Positions 32,802 to 38,464 of a DNA stretch of 38,464 nt are shown in pieces. The position numbers and the translations under genes were made by a program. Source of the DNA: RGIG3178 sp964533965. Lineage in GTDB: Bacteria > Bacillota > Clostridia > Christensenellales > QAND01. Numbering within the stretch: the stretch's first letter is position 1; every line of letters starts with the position of its first letter. Location: the NCBI GenBank assembly GCA_964533965.1, contig CAZHNN010000022.1, forward strand, positions 1 through 38,464. The letters are read 5' to 3'. The notes beneath the pieces were generated by a model. That model had not been told where the DNA came from. It was given only the letters and a program-made list of their open reading frames with translations, and ran no database searches.

Positions 32802-34214
32802 TTATTCCTGTTCTTCTTTCTTTTCTTCCGTCTTCTTCTTTCTTGTCCGCGGCTTTTTGGCCTCGGGTGCGGTTTCCGCCTTTTCTTCAGCCTGATCCTC
32901 TGTCTTTTCATCGGCTACCGTTTGCGGTTTATCCGTTATGACAGCATTGTCAAGCAAAATTTTCAGCGTCTTCTCGATGGCGACATCCTCAGCTATATAG
33001 TTCCTGTCCTTTTCGGACAATCCCTTGGCAAACTCTTCCACAGGTTTCTGATAACGCTGCGCGTATTCCCCGATGCGTGCTTCCACTTCGCCTTCTTCCG
33101 CCTTGATTCCTTCCGCCTTCGTGATCTGATCCAGCACCAACTGGTTGCTCACGCGGCGCAGGGCATCCGGGCGCACGTCTTCGCGCATCTGCTCTATCGT
33201 GATGTTGGCGTATTTCATATAGTCTTCCAGGCGAATTCCCTGATAGGACAAGCGCTGCGCATAATCGCGGATAATGCTTTCAACCTGCGAGTTCACCATC
33301 TCGTCCGGTACTTCGAAAGACGCATTGGCGGTGGCTTTTTCAAGCAGTTCATTCTGCATCATAGTTTGCGCCTGATGCTCCGCCTCGTGGTGGAGATGGT
33401 GTTCAATATCCGCCTTCCACTGCGCAAGCGTATCGAATTCGCTCGCGTCCATGGCAAGATCGTCGTCGATCTCCGGCAATTCCTTTTGGCGAATCTCGTG
33501 GACGAACACCTCAAATACCGCCTGTTTCCCTTTCAGGTTCTCGGCATGGTATTCGTCGGGAAATTTTACGCTGATCTCGCGATGCTCATTCGCGGGAATT
33601 CCCACCATGGCTTCCTCGAAGCCGGGGATGAATTGCCCGCCTCCGATGTCAAGCTGGGCTTTCTCAGCGGCACCGCCCTCAAAGTATTCGTCGCCAATCT
33701 TACCCTTATAGTCGAAAATAATACGGTCGCCCATCTCGATGGGACGATCCGCTTCCACATAACGGACGCGGGCATCCCTTGCCGCTTCAAGCTCTGCCTG
33801 CACCTTTTCAGCCGGTACTTCCGCCAAAACGCGTTCCACCATAAGCCCTTTATATTCGCCGAGCTTTACTTCGGGATAAACTGCCACGGTAAAGGAAAGC
33901 TTGAGGTCTTCGCCCTCTTTGGCATATTCGATAGACAGGGTCGGCCTGCCTACTATTTCCAGCTGATGTTCTTTGCAGGCTTCATCCAGCACTGTCGGAG
34001 CGAGGTCATCTATGGCGCCATCGTAAAACGTATCCGCTCCGTACATCCGTTCTACGATCTTGCGGGGAGCATGTCCTTTGCGGAACCCCTGTACCGAATA
34101 CCTGCCGCGTTCGCGCACATACGCGCGCTCTATGGCCTGGCAGAAATCCTGTGCAGGGATGACTGCGTCAATCTGAACTGTGCTCTTCTCGCGTTTTTGC
34201 ATCGTCGTTTGCAT
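32802..34214 (-). CDS. tig: Trigger factor, ribosome-associated chaperone and PPIase
   Basis: Trigger factor binds nascent chains at the ribosome exit tunnel. The 470-residue protein has the ribosome-binding N-domain with a signature-like GFRKGHAPRKIVERMYG loop, an FKBP-type PPIase domain (DRIIFDYKGKIGDEYFEGG to IPGFEEAMVGI), and the helical C-domain. It ends in a 45-residue extension rich in Glu, Lys and Pro (KKPRTRKKKTEEKKEEQE) that exceeds most homologs (about 430). The ATG at 34214 has GGAGG ten bases upstream. It is the first gene of the tig-clpP-clpX operon. Confidence 0.97.
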   Translation of the reverse strand: MQTTMQKREKSTVQIDAVIPAQDFCQAIERAYVRERGRYSVQGFRKGHAPRKIVERMYGADTFYDGAIDDLAPTVLDEACKEHQLEIVGRPTLSIEYAKEGEDLKLSFTVAVYPEVKLGEYKGLMVERVLAEVPAEKVQAELEAARDARVRYVEADRPIEMGDRIIFDYKGKIGDEYFEGGAAEKAQLDIGGGQFIPGFEEAMVGIPANEHREISVKFPDEYHAENLKGKQAVFEVFVHEIRQKELPEIDDDLAMDASEFDTLAQWKADIEHHLHHEAEHQAQTMMQNELLEKATANASFEVPDEMVNSQVESIIRDYAQRLSYQGIRLEDYMKYANITIEQMREDVRPDALRRVSNQLVLDQITKAEGIKAEEGEVEARIGEYAQRYQKPVEEFAKGLSEKDRNYIAEDVAIEKTLKILLDNAVITDKPQTVADEKTEDQAEEKAETAPEAKKPRTRKKKTEEKKEEQE

Positions 34215-34271
34215 ACGGTAAAATCCTCCAAGTATATATCTGAAACCTTTTTTCTGCTCAGTCAGATTAGT

Positions 34272-34300
34272 ATTATAGTATAGTAATTCCTTTTTTTCAA
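34272..34300 (-). promoter_or_regulatory. SigA promoter of tig-clpP-clpX
   Basis: On the minus strand TTGAAA (34300-34295), a 17-bp spacer and a perfect TATAAT (34277-34272). The -10 lies about 58 bp upstream of the tig ATG. Confidence 0.88.
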
Positions 34301-34312
34301 CATGTTCTCATT

Positions 34313-37300
34313 TCAATACGAACATTCGTAGATCGGAAGCATGGTGGCGATGGGGATGGACTTTGCCGCCCATTTGGCAATCTTGTCATCGGTCAATAGA
34401 TTCGTCAGCGCACACAGGACTATCCCCTGATGAAGTGTTACCATGGCACAAACGGATTTTTCCCTCTTATTTTCACACAGCAGCGCATCATAAAATCCCA
34501 AATTGCATCTCATACCCCTGCGCTCCATGTCACACAGGGTATCATATGCCAGAATTTCGTCAAACGGTGCCAGTAGCGCCGACACGTAGGGAACCGCAGT
34601 ATTCCCTTCCTTAACCAGCGGATCAATCGATGTTTCGCGGATCCCATAGGCCGTGTAAGGCTTATCGTCCGATGGCATTGGTTCGACAGCTTCGGACATA
34701 CCCACTGGCCTATGTTTCTTTCGGGCGGTTCTCTTCTGCGCAGAAACGGCATATCGCATCATCAATTGTTCCATCGTGTATGGTTTGAGTGCAAAGAAGA
34801 GCCGCGGCCATAGGTATTCCTGTATGGTGCCGCTTGCACACAGAGGATGGCGAAACGGAAACCGCAATCCATATTCACGCTTGAGCTTAAAGAGGTGATC
34901 AGGATTGACCTGATTCCTGCCGATAGCCAAGTAGGAGGGCAAGCGTTCCCGTGTAGCATACATGCTATGGAGGCTTTGCGTCAAGATCCCTGTACGGACA
35001 TGGATGCCTGCGGCGAAAAACCCTTTGTCTTCGGAAAAAAGCTGTGTAAAATCTATCGCTTCCCACAGCGCTTTCGCCCGATTTGCTAATTCACATTCTA
35101 TATCGGTATTTAGAGCCTGCTCCGTAACCATCAATGCAATACAAATATTGGCACTATCCAGCGTGCAAATATAATCCGGTACGCTGTTTTTCGCATTGAG
35201 GTCGATGCGGCTGTTTGGATGGCCGCGCCATTTAGGCAGTGCTTCGATGGCAGCTAGAATTTCTGAGATTCGCTTTGCCGCCTCCTCCCTGCCGATGAAC
35301 TGCAGTTCCCTCGCACACACATGTGAGAGCAGCGCAAAGGCAATATCCGACAATGTCGTATAGCGTGTTATATGATTTGGCTCGAACCATATCGCTTGCG
35401 CAGGTAATGGGTTCTCCCTTGTCATCCTAACGAAGTATTCGTAGGTTTGCCTGCACAGGTTTGTCCAATAGGCCGGAAACAGCGGCTTACGCATCTTGTT
35501 CCTGTGATCCAGCCGTTGTGCGACAAACGGTGAGAGGAACCAGACGAAAGCGATCAATGCAATGGAAAGCAGATGATTCGGTTTGTTGATTCGGATGAAG
35601 ACAACCATCAAGAGGTTGAACAGAAGCGCCGGGATCATTTGAGCGTGGTAGCCCAAGAGCGAATGCGCATCGCCATGCTCAGCCTGATCTTTTGTGATCC
35701 ACTCCTGCAGCTTTTTTTTGCTTATGAGCATACGATAGAGCGTTCTGACGATGGCATCCAATGCAATGCTCGCATCGAACGGACAGAGGATGAAATCGGT
35801 CATAACTTTACGAAACAAGCGGCGGATCGAAAACGAGTAAGCGTGGCGCTCTTTTCGTATAAACAGCACCGAAAGCACAGCCAACAGGAAAGACAGAAAC
35901 GGACATATATACGGAACCAGAGCGAAGAACAGATACAGCCAAAACGGAAGGACGGAAAATGTCGCTATCGCCAACAACTGTGTGGTGGCAAGCGTCACAA
36001 GCGAACCCATCATCTGTTCAATAAGCCACAGCCGCCGGTGTGCGTTCAAAGTGATACGATTCCCTTCTTTGTCCCGTTTTCCAAACAGGAACGGAAGCTG
36101 TTGCCAAAGCCCCCGAATACGCCTGTGCTCCCTCTTGGTATACGACGAATGGCGAGTCGGGAAGCTCTGTAGCGCCTGCACATCGGAAACAAGCGCACAC
36201 CCCGCCAGGGCGCCTTCCATATAATCATGCGAAAGCAACATTCCTTCGGGCAGGTTTCGAACAGCCTTTAAAAAACGCCGTACGTCATAGAGCCCCTGCC
36301 CCAGATAGGTGCCCATGTTATAGACATCCATTTCAACATCGCTTGCCGTATCATGTCCAAACCGCATGCCCGGCTTGGCATACAGCCGCGCCAAGGCAGA
36401 GTTTGCCAGCGTTGAAGCCCGTGTCGCCATCGAAGGCTGCATCACAGCATAACGGGTATTGTATGGGTGAGCCAGTGTGCAAACAAGACGCTGTGCCTCC
36501 CCGGGAGGCAAAAACGTATCTTCGTTGAGTGTCAGAACATATTGAGTACCGGCCGCCAAAGACCCGCCATACACTCCAACACCTTCCATCTTTCCAAGGA
36601 TCGCATCGTTGAGAGCCAGCAAAGCACCGCTCTTACGCTCAAATCCTATCCATTTGCCTTCCTTTTGCACGTATGTGCGAGGCCGTGTTGCAAACAGGAA
36701 CCGGTTCGGTTTCAGGTGGTTCAGTTTATCGGTGATCTCTTGTCCGTATTGAGTTAGCGCCAAGCCGAGATTGTCTTCCTTCTGCCCGCTCGATGGGAAA
36801 TCACATAGCAGGATGAATTGTGAGGCTTCAGAAAAAGCCTGCGCCTGTATTTGCAACTGCCGGAAATGACTGTCGATTTGTTCTTTAGTCTCCACGATAA
36901 CCGCCATCACGACGGCGGTTGATGTGCCTTCGGGAATCACTTTGTATCGCGGCAGCCTTTTGGCAGGCATAATCCATGCGAACAGCCTCTCAAGAAGGCT
37001 CTGGATACAGCCGTAGAGCACGATGAAGCCGAAGAAGGCTCCTCCCAGTATCTCCAAAAAAACTCCCCGACTTCGTATCGCAACAAAGAGATAGAAAGCC
37101 ATCAGCACGGGCAGGATGATCCACAATATACTAAATTCTGCTGCCCTTGCCATCTTTTGCCCGTCAACAAAACGTATTTTCAAAAAACGAACCATAAGTT
37201 TGTTGTCCTCCCAGAGATACTCTAATATCCCTGCGGAGGTCTCGTTTTGATTTGCAAACCGAATAGCACGCTCTACCACTCTGGTCTCGCTTATGCCCGC

Positions 37301-38197
37301 ACGTCGTGCCAAGCGTTTTACACGCAAAAGCAAGTAATCCTTTCCCGCCTCGTCGAGCTTTACATATTCGTTTTGCCGTGAAAGAAGAATAACGGCAGGG
37401 TGTGTCTTTAAAAAGCAGGCCGGTTCCGCTTCATAAGCAATTGATTGCAGCGAGTTCAACGCGTTGAGGATATCCCGTTCGCGTCTTATGCAGATAAGCC
37501 TGTCAGCACGATTGACTTGTTCTGCACTCATATGTATGGCTTCTGCACATTCACCGCTGTACTGCAAAAAGCGATCCGGAAACCGTATCAGACTGCGCTG
37601 AAGTTGCGCGGCGAAGCCAATGCCATCCGTGACGGTTGAAAATTGAATGTTGTGCTTGGCTCTTTTTCGGATTTTTTGGGCAGTACGTTCCGCTTCTTTA
37701 CAGGCTTTCACACGGTCGATCAGGGCGTTTGCATATAGACCAACGCGATCCAACAATACCCATTGCATGCAGTTGAGTGCCTGCTCCACCTCGCACAAAG
37801 CCAATTCCGAATGCGTCTGAAAGGCATTCAACGTCCATTCGATCGAGTCAAGCGTGACTTTACCATTCAAATGTGCGGCACATAGCGCCATCAAGGAATA
37901 TATGCGGGGCTTTCCCGCAAAAGCGCCTTCCCGCAGGACAGGAAGTCTCAGCCGCAGACGCCTCAGCTTGCTTGCCAGCATCAGACATGCTTCCGATCGG
38001 TCCAACAGCCATTTTGCACCGGTGTCGGCGTGAAAGCACCCGTGCTGCCGTTGTCTCTGCAGCGTCTTGAGCGCATGGGATGTCAGCGGTGGATACAAAC
38101 AAACTGTCGCCATCGTTACGCGCTGCCCGGCGATGTCCTTGAGGGAAGAACGAAGATCCGGGATTTCCTGGAGAATACCGGTGGCGTTTTGATGCAT
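34313..38197 (-). CDS. NdvB-like membrane glycosyltransferase (GT84 plus glycoamylase-like), lacking GH94
   Basis: A 1294-residue protein resembling the first two thirds of cyclic beta-1,2-glucan synthases. In order: an N-terminal region (AKWLLDRS, GKPRIYSL); two membrane helices (about 356-405); a GT84-type domain with YVLTLNEDTFLP (about 553-564), LSHDYMEG (655-662) and REHRRIRGLWQ (689-699); membrane helices at about 732-780 and 855-895; and a glycoamylase-like (PF10091/GH189-like) domain from about 910 to the end (YICTLDSANI, LPSYLAIGRN, VTLHQG). The protein stops there, where homologs continue with a GH94 phosphorylase module of over 1000 residues. Several family motifs are altered (TLDADT to TLNEDT, SES to SEA, AHHQG to TLHQG). 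The ATG at 38197 has AAGGAG six bases upstream. Product and activity are unknown. Confidence 0.82.
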   Translation of the reverse strand: MHQNATGILQEIPDLRSSLKDIAGQRVTMATVCLYPPLTSHALKTLQRQRQHGCFHADTGAKWLLDRSEACLMLASKLRRLRLRLPVLREGAFAGKPRIYSLMALCAAHLNGKVTLDSIEWTLNAFQTHSELALCEVEQALNCMQWVLLDRVGLYANALIDRVKACKEAERTAQKIRKRAKHNIQFSTVTDGIGFAAQLQRSLIRFPDRFLQYSGECAEAIHMSAEQVNRADRLICIRRERDILNALNSLQSIAYEAEPACFLKTHPAVILLSRQNEYVKLDEAGKDYLLLRVKRLARRAGISETRVVERAIRFANQNETSAGILEYLWEDNKLMVRFLKIRFVDGQKMARAAEFSILWIILPVLMAFYLFVAIRSRGVFLEILGGAFFGFIVLYGCIQSLLERLFAWIMPAKRLPRYKVIPEGTSTAVVMAVIVETKEQIDSHFRQLQIQAQAFSEASQFILLCDFPSSGQKEDNLGLALTQYGQEITDKLNHLKPNRFLFATRPRTYVQKEGKWIGFERKSGALLALNDAILGKMEGVGVYGGSLAAGTQYVLTLNEDTFLPPGEAQRLVCTLAHPYNTRYAVMQPSMATRASTLANSALARLYAKPGMRFGHDTASDVEMDVYNMGTYLGQGLYDVRRFLKAVRNLPEGMLLSHDYMEGALAGCALVSDVQALQSFPTRHSSYTKREHRRIRGLWQQLPFLFGKRDKEGNRITLNAHRRLWLIEQMMGSLVTLATTQLLAIATFSVLPFWLYLFFALVPYICPFLSFLLAVLSVLFIRKERHAYSFSIRRLFRKVMTDFILCPFDASIALDAIVRTLYRMLISKKKLQEWITKDQAEHGDAHSLLGYHAQMIPALLFNLLMVVFIRINKPNHLLSIALIAFVWFLSPFVAQRLDHRNKMRKPLFPAYWTNLCRQTYEYFVRMTRENPLPAQAIWFEPNHITRYTTLSDIAFALLSHVCARELQFIGREEAAKRISEILAAIEALPKWRGHPNSRIDLNAKNSVPDYICTLDSANICIALMVTEQALNTDIECELANRAKALWEAIDFTQLFSEDKGFFAAGIHVRTGILTQSLHSMYATRERLPSYLAIGRNQVNPDHLFKLKREYGLRFPFRHPLCASGTIQEYLWPRLFFALKPYTMEQLMMRYAVSAQKRTARKKHRPVGMSEAVEPMPSDDKPYTAYGIRETSIDPLVKEGNTAVPYVSALLAPFDEILAYDTLCDMERRGMRCNLGFYDALLCENKREKSVCAMVTLHQGIVLCALTNLLTDDKIAKWAAKSIPIATMLPIYECSY

Positions 38198-38225
38198 AAA
38201 ACGCTCCTTCAACAGAATCAACCCA

Positions 38226-38255
38226 TAGTATATCCTTCGGCTTTTACGCGATACC
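38226..38255 (-). promoter_or_regulatory. Possible forespore-type promoter of the NdvB-like gene
   Basis: On the minus strand GGTATC (38255-38250), 17 bp and TATACTA (38232-38226) resemble SigF/SigG promoters (-10 CATACTA). No SigA promoter of comparable quality is visible in the 144 bp between the rnpB terminator and the gene. Confidence 0.25.
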
Positions 38256-38341
38256 GCCGCCGTCCATCGTTGTGTCGTTCATGAGTTTGAATAAAAGAGG
38301 CTCATTTTTCGTTGACTAAACCTTCTTCTTGTCAGCGAAAT

Positions 38342-38372
38342 AAAAAAAGAGAGGCTCCAAAGGAACCTCTCC
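38342..38372 (-). terminator. Terminator of the RNase P RNA gene
   Basis: On the minus strand GAGAGGTTCC, a 3-base loop and GGAGCCTCTC (one G-T pair) are followed by seven T residues. It lies just past the mature RNase P RNA 3' end. Confidence 0.92.
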
Positions 38373-38374
38373 AT

Positions 38375-38464
38375 GTGAGCAAGTCTGTAAGCCGAGTTCT
38401 GTCTTGAACGGCCATCTATCTAGGCGTACAGTTGCCAGTACGCTCAAGCGGTTACCCGGGGACG
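38375..38464 (-). ncRNA. rnpB: RNase P RNA (type A), 3' end
   Basis: Only the last 90 bases are in the window. On the minus strand they show the conserved 3' portion of bacterial RNase P RNA: GGTAACCGCTTGAGCG, a stem-loop (GCGTACTGGCAACTGTACGC), AGATAGATGGCCGTTC, and the near-invariant ACAGAACTCGGCTTACAG, ending in ACTTGCTCAC. The RNA is the catalytic subunit that removes tRNA 5' leaders. The 5' part lies beyond the right edge. Confidence 0.95.

Noticed and set aside
32715..34283. Open frame of 522 codons on the plus strand
   Set aside because: It is antisense to the clear trigger factor gene, has no recognisable domains and reads as mirror composition of a charged helical protein.
1..38464. 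tRNA genes, CRISPR arrays, insertion sequences or prophage genes
   Set aside because: No cloverleaf with CCA-like ends, no spaced identical repeats and no transposase or integrase reading frame was found.

Overview
The window is a 38.5 kb chromosomal segment of an endospore-forming, low-to-mid GC Firmicute of class Clostridia; the sequence alone does not support a genus. Evidence for this is a spore morphogenesis ATPase (SpoIVA), the sporulation sigma factors SigE and SigG with the pro-SigE protease SpoIIGA, a SpoVD-type penicillin-binding protein, a YlmC/YmxH protein, and a MurE with the DNPR motif of meso-diaminopimelate-adding enzymes. Every gene I can support lies on the minus strand, so the genes are read from high to low coordinates. 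A run of 11 N at 2090-2100 shows this is a draft or scaffolded assembly.

In transcription order, the right edge holds the 3' end of a type A RNase P RNA with its terminator. Next is a very large membrane glycosyltransferase of the NdvB / cyclic beta-1,2-glucan synthase type that lacks the usual C-terminal GH94 module (34313-38197). A proteostasis block follows: tig-clpP-clpX from a clear SigA-type promoter, a terminator, then lon overlapping engB. A small zinc-ribbon protein with an acidic tail and a calcineurin-like phosphoesterase make up a separate short operon.

The division and cell wall (dcw) cluster runs from 26126 to 12510: mraZ, rsmH, ftsL, spoVD-type PBP, murE, mraY, murD, ftsW, murA, divIB/ftsQ, a short divergent ftsA, and ftsZ. 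Its promoter has three tandem 10-bp-spaced MraZ boxes and, about 60 bp further upstream, an inverted pair of LexA-like (SOS) boxes. murF, murG, murB and murC are not in the cluster. ftsZ ends at a terminator, and the mother-cell/forespore sigma module spoIIGA-sigE-sigG follows. A promoter with a Spo0A-box-like element at the expected -35 position precedes spoIIGA.

Downstream are ylmC, nrdR, pgeF, a DUF1614-like membrane protein, and an operon of a radical-SAM/PDZ DUF512 protein with der and plsY. spoIVA then has its own SigE-type promoter. The left edge holds an RpiR-type regulator gene broken by an in-frame stop codon and a truncated aldo/keto reductase gene. The layout joins protein quality control, septal wall synthesis and early sporulation control on one strand, with terminators and promoters dividing it into about eight transcription units.
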